From: Streptomyces sp. NBC_01142
GTDB lineage: Bacteria > Actinomycetota > Actinomycetes > Streptomycetales > Streptomycetaceae
Reading direction: 5' to 3'
DNA: 64,000 bases
Assembly: GCF_026341125.1 (NCBI RefSeq)
Contig: NZ_JAPEOR010000003.1
Span: 186,001 to 250,000, forward strand
Both the position numbers and the translations under genes were made by a program. Below are positions 52,283 through 59,336 of this stretch, piece after piece. The notes under the pieces were generated by a model that was not told the origin of the DNA, searched no databases, and saw only the letters and a list, made by a program, of their open reading frames with translations. Positions within the stretch are counted from its first letter, which is position 1. Every line of letters begins with the position of its first letter.

Positions 52283-53619
52283 GAGGCGTCCTTGGGGAGT
52301 CCGAGGCCGTGGCGGGCCTGTCGTAGTGAGCTGTCCTGCTGAGCGGCGTAGAGATCGAAGGGGTCGTGCACGGGCCGCTCCAGTACTCCGGAGAGCCACT
52401 GCTGGTCGTAGTGGGCGCCGGTGACGGTGGTGTCGCGGGTGCCCTCGTGGGTGAGGTTCGACTGGAAGATCCCGGCCGCCGATGCGGGCAGGAAGTCCTC
52501 GTAGACGAGAGGAAGGGCGCTGACCCAGCCCCCTTCGAGGAGTCCGGCGAGGTCCTCGGGCGGATGGCTGCCGTCACGGAGCCGGCCGAGGACGGGCTCG
52601 TAGCGGAAGAAGGCCTTTTCCTGCACGGCCAGTTGATGCTCGGTACGGGGAAAACGCCCGGCCCAGACCTCGGCCGGCTCGCCGATCAGCTCGTCGTAGA
52701 GAGCGCGGCCCGCCCGGGTGAGCGCGATGCCACGCGCCTCGACCTCACCGAACCGCACCCGCAGGGAACCTTCGCCGACACTGCCGTCGGGCTCGCGGAA
52801 GCGGCGTGGCTCGGCCAGGGCACGGAAGGACGTCTGGCGCAGCAGCACGTCCGGGCCGTCCCAGCGTGGCGGCCCCTGGATCCGGTCGATCATCGTGATG
52901 CCGCGGTCCGCCATACGGCGGTAGAGCTCGTCGATGTCCAGCACCCGGGGCGTGAGGTGATTGATATGGGTGCTGGTGACGCCGCCGATGTCGGCGGCCA
53001 CGGCGGAGATGTGTTCCAGCTCGGCGTACCAGGTACGGTCCACCGGTTCCGGGGACAGCTCGAAGGCGGCCACGGCCAGGGTGAGGAAACGCTCCGCCTG
53101 TGCCTCGTCGAGGCCGTCCTCCTGTTCGGCCCGCGCGGCCAGGTCGAGCAGCTCCGGCGGGAAGAGTTCGCGTCGGCCGAGGAAGGACTCCAGCCGGGCC
53201 TGGAGCCCGGCGTCGAAGAAGCGCCGGTCGGCGACGGTGAGCAGGGAGGTGAAGACCCGGAAGGGGTTGCGTTCCAGCTCCGCGGCCCCGATCGGCCGAA
53301 ACGCGGTGGAGACGACCGGGACGGCGCTCGCGGCCGCCTCGCGCAGATCGTAGAACCCCACGGGCGCCATGCCCAGCGCGGCGAAGATCTGGGCGGCCTG
53401 GCGCATCTCGCGTTCCGTGCCGACGCGGATCGCGCCGTGCCGCTCCGCGGTGACCCGCTCGATCCCGCCGAGACGACCCGCATCGCCGCCCTTGGCGATC
53501 ACCTCGTCGTTGACCTGTGCCGACACCTCCAGAAGCGTGGTGTACGCCGGGACTTCCGAGCCGTACATGTCGGAGAGCCGGCGGGCGAACGCGGCGCGCA
53601 GCCGCCAGGTGGGGATCAT
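52279..53619 (-). CDS. hglS: 2-oxoadipate dioxygenase/decarboxylase (HglS, DUF1338)
   Basis: 446 residues. HglS-family enzymes are Fe(II)-dependent and convert 2-oxoadipate to 2-hydroxyglutarate in lysine catabolism. The conserved metal-site regions are visible: RHGAIRVGT (His61), THINHLTPRVLDID, and FGEVEARGIALT with its glutamate. The short-range fold resembles VOC proteins with a helical insertion. GGAGGAG precedes the ATG at 53619. It sits between an FAD amine oxidase and the semialdehyde dehydrogenase, completing three consecutive steps except the aminoadipate transaminase, which is not in the window. Confidence 0.85.
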   Translation of the reverse strand: MIPTWRLRAAFARRLSDMYGSEVPAYTTLLEVSAQVNDEVIAKGGDAGRLGGIERVTAERHGAIRVGTEREMRQAAQIFAALGMAPVGFYDLREAAASAVPVVSTAFRPIGAAELERNPFRVFTSLLTVADRRFFDAGLQARLESFLGRRELFPPELLDLAARAEQEDGLDEAQAERFLTLAVAAFELSPEPVDRTWYAELEHISAVAADIGGVTSTHINHLTPRVLDIDELYRRMADRGITMIDRIQGPPRWDGPDVLLRQTSFRALAEPRRFREPDGSVGEGSLRVRFGEVEARGIALTRAGRALYDELIGEPAEVWAGRFPRTEHQLAVQEKAFFRYEPVLGRLRDGSHPPEDLAGLLEGGWVSALPLVYEDFLPASAAGIFQSNLTHEGTRDTTVTGAHYDQQWLSGVLERPVHDPFDLYAAQQDSSLRQARHGLGLPKDAS

Positions 53620-53670
53620 GCGCTCCTCCTTCGGGTCCTCGTGGTGCTGCGGTCGGACGGTGGGGTCCGG

Positions 53671-54933
53671 TCAGATGATGTGGGCCTCGGGGCGTACGGC
53701 CGCGGCATGTCCTTCGAAGCGGGACGCGGAGAGCGGGCCCACATCGATGAACGGCGTCCTGTCCAGACAGAGGTCGCGCACGATCTCGCCGACCGCGGGC
53801 GCCTGAAGGAAGCCATGCCCCGAGAAGCCGGTGGCGTACAGGAATCCGACCACCTCGCGCGCCCGGCCGATCAGGGCATTGCGGTCCGGAGTCATCTCGT
53901 ACAGCCCTGCCCAGCCGCCGACCGTCTTCAGTCCGGCGAGCGCCGGTGCCCGGCGTTCGGCGGCCGCGCGGAACGGCTCCAGCCACTCCCGGCTGAACTC
54001 ACGCCCGAACCCCGGCTCCTGCCGCGGGTCCGACAGACCGAGGACCAGGCCGCCGGCGCTGTCGTTGTGGAAGTAGAGCGTCGAGTCGAAGTCGAGGGTG
54101 AAGGGGATGCGCGGCGGCGCGGGGTTCAGTGGCCCGGTCAGCGCGATCTGGCGGCGCAGCGGGGTCACAGGGAGTTCGACGCCGGCCATCGCGCCGACGG
54201 CCGCGGACCAGGGACCCGCGGCACACACCACGGTTTTGGTGCGGACCGTCCCGGCCGTCGTGTGCACCGCCCGTACCTGACCGCCATCGGTGTCGATGCC
54301 GGTCACGGCACAGTGCGTACGCAGGGTCGCGCCGTGGCGTTGCGCCGCCCGCAGATAGCCGTGCACCGCCGCCTTGGGCAGGGCGTAGCCGTCGTCGGGG
54401 GAGTACGCGGCGGCGACGACGGAGCGCGGATCCAGATACGGGCAGAGCGCATGGGCCTCGCGTGGCGTGATGATCCGGCTGCGGACCCCGAGGTCGTTCT
54501 GTACGTCGACGGCCTGCTGGAACGTCGCGACCTCCTCGTCGCTGCCGAGCAGGAAGAGATATCCGACGCTCTCGATACCGATGTCGGCTCCGGGGCGGGT
54601 GGTGAAGGCGCGCCAGGCTTCCAGGCTGCGCTGCCCCAGACCGATGTTGAGCGGATCGGAGAACTGCGCACGGATGCCGCCGATCGGTTTGCCCGACGAA
54701 CCGGACGCGGGCTCGTCGCGCTCCAGCACCAGGACGTTCCCGACCCCGGCCTCAGCGAGGTGGAAGGCGACGCTCGCCCCGACGACTCCACCGCCGATGA
54801 CGACGACCTCCGCCGACGCAGGGAGCGGGCCGGGAAGGGAGCCGGGGAGCGGACCGGCAAGGGAACCGGGGAGCGGACCGGCAAGGGGGCCGAGGAGGGG
54901 AGCGGATTCCGAGCTCGGAGCACTGTGAACCAT
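53671..54933 (-). CDS. DAO-family FAD oxidase, probable pipecolate/amine oxidase
   Basis: About 420 residues with FAD dinucleotide motif VVVIGGGVVGASVAFHLAEAG and the D-amino-acid-oxidase/sarcosine-oxidase layout (GGIRAQFSDPLN, CAAGPWSAAVG, TPDRNALIG, ATGFSGHGFLQAPAVGE). Placed ahead of hglS and amaB, it could be the AmaA-like L-pipecolate oxidase; sarcosine or other amine oxidation is possible. Before the FAD motif lies an unusual Gly-Pro-Leu-Ser repeat segment encoded by a 24-bp DNA repeat. Start taken at ATG 54933 (GGGACGG upstream); a GTG at 54957 would add 8 residues. Confidence 0.78.
   Translation of the reverse strand: MVHSAPSSESAPLLGPLAGPLPGSLAGPLPGSLPGPLPASAEVVVIGGGVVGASVAFHLAEAGVGNVLVLERDEPASGSSGKPIGGIRAQFSDPLNIGLGQRSLEAWRAFTTRPGADIGIESVGYLFLLGSDEEVATFQQAVDVQNDLGVRSRIITPREAHALCPYLDPRSVVAAAYSPDDGYALPKAAVHGYLRAAQRHGATLRTHCAVTGIDTDGGQVRAVHTTAGTVRTKTVVCAAGPWSAAVGAMAGVELPVTPLRRQIALTGPLNPAPPRIPFTLDFDSTLYFHNDSAGGLVLGLSDPRQEPGFGREFSREWLEPFRAAAERRAPALAGLKTVGGWAGLYEMTPDRNALIGRAREVVGFLYATGFSGHGFLQAPAVGEIVRDLCLDRTPFIDVGPLSASRFEGHAAAVRPEAHII
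54821..54892. repeat. 24-bp in-frame tandem repeat inside the FAD oxidase gene
   Basis: Three near-identical 24-bp units, each beginning GGGAGCGG, encode (minus strand) repeats of GPLAGPLP/GSLAGPLP in the first 45 residues, before the FAD-binding core. Unit length is a multiple of three, so the frame is kept; copy number may vary between strains. Confidence 0.85.
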
Positions 54934-55026
54934 GGAAGAGCCGTCCCGTCTGCTCACTACATCTCGGTATGAGGCGGAGTCCGTGCGGTGACAGCCATGG
55001 TGGACGTCACGGACTCTTCGCGTCCA

Positions 55027-55057
55027 TTGACAGTTTCAGCAGTCGATCTTTTAGATC
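55027..55057 (+). promoter_or_regulatory. Promoter and inverted repeat upstream of the LysR gene
   Basis: TTGACA (55027-55032) is followed 17 bp later by TTTAGA (55050-55055). GATCT-TTT-AGATC at 55045-55057 forms a 5-3-5 inverted repeat over the -10 box. Transcription would begin at or next to the ATG at 55064, and no ribosome site is present, suggesting a leaderless message controlled at this repeat, perhaps by LysR itself. Confidence 0.5.
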
Positions 55058-55063
55058 CTCTCT

Positions 55064-55969
55064 ATGGAACTGAGCGGAGTGCATCTGCGGGCGCTGGTCG
55101 AACTCGCCCGCTGCGGCACCATGACGGCGGCCGCCGCAGCCCTCGGCTACACACCCGGCGCGATCTCCCAGCAGATCGCGCAGCTGGAGCGGACCGCGGG
55201 CGCCCAGCTGATCCGGCGGGTCGGGCGCCGGGTCGAGCTCACGGACGCCGGCCTCACCCTGGTCGACCACGCCGGCCGCATCCTCCGGGCCCAGGCCGAG
55301 GCAGCGGCCGCCCTGGAGCGCACCCGCACGGAGATCTCGGCGCGGCTGCGGCTCGGTGTGTTCGGCACGGCGGCCGCCGCGTTCCTGCCCCCTGCCCTGC
55401 GCCGGCTCGGCGCACACCACCCGGGGGTGCGGGTGGTCAGCCAGGAGGTGGATGTCGACCAGGCCCACGCGGAGGTGTCCGCCGGGCGCGTCGACCTGGC
55501 CCTCGGCCTGGACTACCCCGACGCCCCGCTCGCCCGGGACGCGGATGCGGAGCTGGTACGGCTGCACTCCGAGCGCTTCGCCGTCGCCGTCGAGGCCACC
55601 CGTACGCCGCCCGCGGGGACGGCCTGGCAACTGGCCGAGCTCGCCGACCGGGACTGGATCCTGCCCGCCCCGGGGACGTACTACGGACGTGCCGTACGTA
55701 CCGCCTGCCGCCGGGCCGGCTTCGAGCCGCGCGTCGCCCACGAGGTCACCGACACCGCCACATCCCTGGCCATGGTCGGGGCGGGTCTGGGCATTGCGCC
55801 GCTGACCGGGCTGATGCTGCGGCTGCGGTCCGAAGGCATCGCCTCGGTGCCGCTCCACGACCTGGTCGAACGCCATGTGGTCGTCGCCGTCCGCGCGGCC
55901 TCCCGCGGGCGGCCGTCCGTGGAGGTGCTCATCGAGGCGCTGAGGGGGGCGGCAACGGCCGGGCCCTGA
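55064..55969 (+). CDS. LysR-family regulator
   Basis: 301 residues. N-terminal helix-turn-helix: LRALVELARCGTMTAAAAALGYTPGAISQQIAQLE, followed by the linker helix and a two-lobed ligand domain (LRLGVFGTAAAAFLPPALRRL, VDLALGLDYP, MVGAGLGIAPLTGLM). It diverges from the oxidase-hglS-amaB operon and is the likely activator of it, with a pathway intermediate such as 2-aminoadipate or pipecolate as ligand (inference). Lacks a Shine-Dalgarno sequence. Confidence 0.9.
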   Translation: MELSGVHLRALVELARCGTMTAAAAALGYTPGAISQQIAQLERTAGAQLIRRVGRRVELTDAGLTLVDHAGRILRAQAEAAAALERTRTEISARLRLGVFGTAAAAFLPPALRRLGAHHPGVRVVSQEVDVDQAHAEVSAGRVDLALGLDYPDAPLARDADAELVRLHSERFAVAVEATRTPPAGTAWQLAELADRDWILPAPGTYYGRAVRTACRRAGFEPRVAHEVTDTATSLAMVGAGLGIAPLTGLMLRLRSEGIASVPLHDLVERHVVVAVRAASRGRPSVEVLIEALRGAATAGP

Positions 55970-56050
55970 ACCGCCGGCTCGGCTCGGCGGCAGCGGGCCT
56001 CCTGCGAGCCGGGACGCGCGCTGCCGCAGAGGGAACGAGAGGATGGAGGC

Positions 56051-56473
56051 ATGCCCGGACCCTTCACCACCACGACCCTGAACATCACCACCGGCTCCGC
56101 CGAGACGGTGACCGATCTGACGCATGAGTGCGAACGGTTCCTCGCGGAAGCCGCGGGCGGCAGGGACGGCCTGCTCAACATCTTCGTCCCGCACGCGACC
56201 GCCGGCATCGCCGTCATGGAGACCGGCGCGGGCAGCGACGACGATCTGCTCGCCGCGCTGCACACCCTGCTGCCCGCCGACGACCGCTGGCAGCACCGGC
56301 ACGGCAGCCCCGGCCACGGCAGGGACCACGTCCTGCCCGCGTTCGTGCCGCCGCACGCCACTTTGCCGGTGACCGGCGGCCGACTCGGACTCGGCACCTG
56401 GCAGTCCGTCTGCCTCGTGGACACCAATAAGGACAATGCCAACCGTCAAGTGCGGTTGAGCTTCCTGGGCTGA
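56051..56473 (+). CDS. yjbQ: YjbQ-family protein (UPF0047)
   Basis: 140 residues with the YjbQ pattern LLNIFVPHATAGIAVME and LPVTGGRLGLGTWQSV, ending DTNKDNANRQVRLSFLG. The fold is a trimeric beta structure with His/Glu metal-like pocket; weak thiamine-phosphate synthase activity has been described for relatives, and true function is unsettled. The 3' end of this gene is repeated at 62352-62388, which marks it as the integration target of a mobile element. The full-length gene is intact on the left side. Confidence 0.85.
   Translation: MPGPFTTTTLNITTGSAETVTDLTHECERFLAEAAGGRDGLLNIFVPHATAGIAVMETGAGSDDDLLAALHTLLPADDRWQHRHGSPGHGRDHVLPAFVPPHATLPVTGGRLGLGTWQSVCLVDTNKDNANRQVRLSFLG
56423..56459. repeat. 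Left direct repeat (attL-like), within yjbQ
   Basis: The 28 bp at 56432-56459, from GACAATGCC to GCGGTTGA, are identical to 62361-62388. ACCAATAA at 56423-56430 also matches, with one difference at 56431. Flanking matches continue imperfectly to the stop codon. An inverted repeat TGATCG-AGC-CGATCA (56471-56485) starts at the stop codon. Confidence 0.85.
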
Positions 56474-56542
56474 TCGAGCCGATCAAGATCGTCCTGGGTG
56501 TGGCCGCCAAATCTCCTTACGCTCCGGCGAAACGGGAGAAGG

Positions 56543-56827
56543 ATGCGCGGTACCACCATGGAAGAGATCGAGCGGCCGTACGACGGCTGCGGAAAGTGCC
56601 TGCTCGGAGTACGCCGGCTGTCGCGTGTGAAGGCCGCCACGACCTCGCCGGAGCGACAGCGGGAGGACGTGCTGACGGCTGCCGCGGCGATCGGTGGGCA
56701 CATCATCGACTGGGCGGACGACTGGGAGGTGTCCGGCGCCACCGACCCGATGGCCCGACCGAAGCTCGGTCCCTGGCTCCGCGACGAGCGGGGGAAGTAT
56801 GACGGGCGGTGCGGTTGCTGGTGCTGA
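56543..56827 (+). pseudogene. Truncated serine recombinase/integrase (N-terminal fragment)
   Basis: About 94 residues matching the start of the large serine integrases common in Streptomyces: LLGVRRLSRVKAATTSPERQRE, GHIIDWADDWEVSGATDP, RPKLGPWLRDERGKYDG. The RLSR motif carries the catalytic serine. A normal protein would be 450-600 residues; here coding stops after GRCGCWC at 56827. Its position 70 bp from the duplicated yjbQ end suggests it was the integrase of the inserted element. It abuts, tail to tail, another truncated gene. Confidence 0.75.
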
Positions 56828-56833
56828 ACCCTG

Positions 56834-57061
56834 GTACGCCGGGTGGTCCGGGTGGTGACCGTGCTGGACATAGAACTCGCCGGCGGCTGTCACTTCCGTC
56901 GCCAGAACACCACGGCTACGCCGTATGACTAGCAGGCCGCGATCGCGGAGGGCATAGGCGGAACGCCGTTCGCCAGTATCTGCGCCGAGCTGCTCACCGC
57001 CGTTGTTGAGGCGTTCGAGGAGTCGGTGTTGTCGATCGTTGAGGGGTGACCAACGGTGCAT
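56834..57061 (-). pseudogene. Truncated winged-helix-like gene
   Basis: 76 codons from an ATG at 57061 read PLNDRQHRLLERLNNGG, RSAYALRDRGLLVIRRSRG, ATEVTAAGEFYVQHGHHPDHP, a compact helix-turn-helix/wing pattern found at the N-terminus of many hypothetical proteins on Streptomyces islands. Homology ends near 56834 where the sequence runs into the recombinase fragment from the other strand, so the C-terminal part has been lost. Function unknown. Confidence 0.5.
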
Positions 57062-57179
57062 TCGACAAACACACACAGGCATCTGCGGATGTGCAATGGT
57101 CCGGTCACGCGACAGTGCGCCGCCTGCCGACCACAGCGTCCTCAGCACTCGCTGTGGTCGGTGTCGAGGGCGGCGACAG

Positions 57180-58358
57180 CTACCAAGAGACGGGTAGTGA
57201 ACGTAGCCCTCGCATCAGACGTGTATGACGCCACTCCAACTGCTCGGCCGGAATACCAAGGCGCAGTCGCGGGAAACGGCTGAGGACGGTCCCGAGAGCG
57301 ATTTCGCCTTCCGCTCGAGCCAACGGAGCTCCGACACAACGGTGGATACCGTGGCCAAAGGCGAGATGACCAGCGGCGTCACGGTCCGGGTCGAGGCGGT
57401 CAGGATCGGGGAAGCGGGCTGGGTCGCGATCGGCTGCTCCGGGAGCGATAAGCACGGGAGCGCCCTGCGGAATCGTTGTCCCGCCGAGAGTGAGGGCCTC
57501 GGTGCTGTACCGGAAGGTCGCGATGCCCACGGGCGAGTCGAACCGCAGCAACTCGTCCAGCAAGGATCCGATCAGCGCTGGGGCGTCGCGGAGGCGGGCG
57601 AGGGTGTCAGGTGACTGCATCAGAGCCAGTGCGGCGTTTCCGATGAAATTGGTGGTGGTCTCGTGTCCCGCTACCAGCAACAGCACGGCGAGTGAGATCA
57701 GTTCGTCCTCGCTGAGCCGGTCCTCACCGTCGCGGACTGTGATGAGGTCATGCAGCAGGCTGTCATCCGGTGAATGGCGCTTGGCGTCAACCAGCACCCC
57801 CATGTATTCGGCGACCGCGTGTGAGGCGGCGTCGATGCGGTCCGGTTGTCCGGCGGCGAAGAGGTCGTTCGACCAGCGGCGGACTTCTGCGCGATCGGTT
57901 TCCGGTACACCGAGCATCTCGCAGATGACGGTTACCGGGAGCGGGATGGCGAGGTCCTCTACCAGGTCGGCTTGACCGTGCTGTTCCCAGTCGTCGAGAA
58001 GCTCGTTGGTCACCTGTTGGATGTAGGGGCGTAGCTGTTCCACCGCGCCCTGGGTGAATGCGCCCGTCACCAATCGCCGAAGCCGCGTGTGCTGCGGTGG
58101 GTCGCTGGCCAGCATGGTCTGCGACACAGCGGGGTGCAGATTGCGTCGAGAAGGTTGACCGGCGAAGAAGCGCCCCGTGTCCTTCGACAGCCGAGGGTCT
58201 GCGAACGCCGCTCGCGCCTCGGCGTACCCTGTGACGAGGTAGCTGTGCCTTCCTGCGGAACCAGTGGGCACCTTTTGCACCGGCGAGGCAGCGCGAAGCC
58301 GAGCGTAGGTCTCGTACGGGTTCTGGAAGAAGCCGGGATCCTGCAGGGGGTCGCTCAT
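57180..58358 (-). CDS. Cytochrome P450
   Basis: 392 residues, a typical bacterial class I P450. The heme loop FGHGIHRCVGAPLAR places the thiolate at Cys341, the oxygen-activation helix is VAGHETTTNFIGN, and the ExxR motif lies in LLDELLRFDSP. It would hydroxylate or epoxidise a small molecule with electrons from ferredoxin; no redox partner is adjacent. Its ATG at 58358 overlaps the upstream ATPase stop (ATGA), implying coupled translation. Located inside the island, it is probably acquired. Substrate unknown. Confidence 0.9.
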   Translation of the reverse strand: MSDPLQDPGFFQNPYETYARLRAASPVQKVPTGSAGRHSYLVTGYAEARAAFADPRLSKDTGRFFAGQPSRRNLHPAVSQTMLASDPPQHTRLRRLVTGAFTQGAVEQLRPYIQQVTNELLDDWEQHGQADLVEDLAIPLPVTVICEMLGVPETDRAEVRRWSNDLFAAGQPDRIDAASHAVAEYMGVLVDAKRHSPDDSLLHDLITVRDGEDRLSEDELISLAVLLLVAGHETTTNFIGNAALALMQSPDTLARLRDAPALIGSLLDELLRFDSPVGIATFRYSTEALTLGGTTIPQGAPVLIAPGAADRDPARFPDPDRLDPDRDAAGHLAFGHGIHRCVGAPLARAEGEIALGTVLSRFPRLRLGIPAEQLEWRHTRLMRGLRSLPVSW

Positions 58359-59038
58359 GCCTTCCAAAGTGCTTGCCATTGCGGGCTTACTCCGGCAGAC
58401 AGCCTGCCCAAGTGTTCGCCGATCCGTGCCTCGACGGCATCGATCAGGCTGTCTTTTGCAAGGTCCTCCAACAGCTGAGAGGCACGGGCCCGAAAAGCCA
58501 CCAGGTTGCGGCTGCCGTGGAGTTCCTGCTGCCGCGCCCGTAGCAGCTCGACCAGGATGCGTGCCTCGCGTCGAGCCAGTTCGTCCAGCGGATGCCGCCA
58601 GGCGGGAAGGTAGATCAGTGTGAACTGGTCAAGCTTCCGCGTAACTCCGTGGCTGCTGGCCAGGCGGGAGGTGACCGTTCCCAGTTGTCGGTGAAGGGAG
58701 ACACCCCACGATTCAGCGTCTCCACCGAGGCGCCGGTGCCCCGTGGTGTGAAGCTCGCGGCCAAGCCGCCCCTCCGCGTCGAGGCCGTCTCCCAGCGCAT
58801 AGGTGATGTCGACGCTGCGCTCTACGCCGGCGTCAGGTGATGCCAGGACAGCTGAAGTCGGCCTCGGTGGCACGGGAAAGCGGCTCCCTGGGTGTGCGAG
58901 GCAGAGCGCGTCTGTGAGTGTCGTCTTTCCCGCGCCGTTCGCACCGATCAGCACACTGAATCTGCCAGGAAGGTCGCAGCTCATTGGAGTCTCTGCGCTC
59001 GCGCGCAGACCGCTCACCTTGACGCGGCTCAGATGCAT
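58355..59038 (-). CDS. AAA/OLD-like ATPase, probably shortened
   Basis: 227 residues. The N-terminus MHLSRVKVSGLRASAETPM and Walker A VLIGANGAGKTTLTDALCLAHPG are those of OLD-like or SMC-like ATPases, and a helical arm follows (ARREARILVELLRARQQELHGSRNLVAFRARASQLL). No Walker B, signature or TOPRIM region appears before the stop, whereas intact relatives are 500-700 residues, so the gene is probably cut near 58370 by the event that joined it to the P450. GGGGGA precedes the ATG at 59038. A genuine small ATP-binding protein cannot be ruled out. Confidence 0.6.
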   Translation of the reverse strand: MHLSRVKVSGLRASAETPMSCDLPGRFSVLIGANGAGKTTLTDALCLAHPGSRFPVPPRPTSAVLASPDAGVERSVDITYALGDGLDAEGRLGRELHTTGHRRLGGDAESWGVSLHRQLGTVTSRLASSHGVTRKLDQFTLIYLPAWRHPLDELARREARILVELLRARQQELHGSRNLVAFRARASQLLEDLAKDSLIDAVEARIGEHLGRLSAGVSPQWQALWKA

Positions 59039-59336
59039 GGCAGATCCCCCGATCGACTCGGTCACTCTGCGAACATCATCGCTCAGTGATGCGCTGTGCA
59101 GGCACCCCGTTACCTTCTTCGTGGCCTCGCAATGAGGCTCCCGGCCTTCGGCCCCGGTATGACTTGCGCCCCCAGTCGACATGATCGAAAAGGTGGTGTC
59201 GCCGGGTGCCGGAGGCATTGGCAGACCGCTGATTAGAGGCACGAGCGCCCCTTGGGCAGTCTCTTCGTAACGTGGATGCCGGCACGCTGATGCCGCAGGT
59301 GAGGCCGGGGAGGACGCGAGCACGGGAGCGAAGGGC
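59039..59336 (+). other. Non-coding left region of the IS110 element; candidate bridge RNA locus
   Basis: 298 bp lie between the divergent ATPase and transposase starts without a credible gene. IS110-group elements are now known to transcribe a structured bridge RNA from the region 5' of the transposase, which pairs with donor and target DNA. This stretch holds the right position and is long enough, but I have not folded it and no structure is claimed. Confidence 0.4.

Noticed and set aside
56423..56459. A tRNA gene as the integration target of the island
   Set aside because: The duplicated segment translates in frame as the C-terminus of YjbQ and shows no tRNA cloverleaf; no tRNA was seen anywhere in the window.
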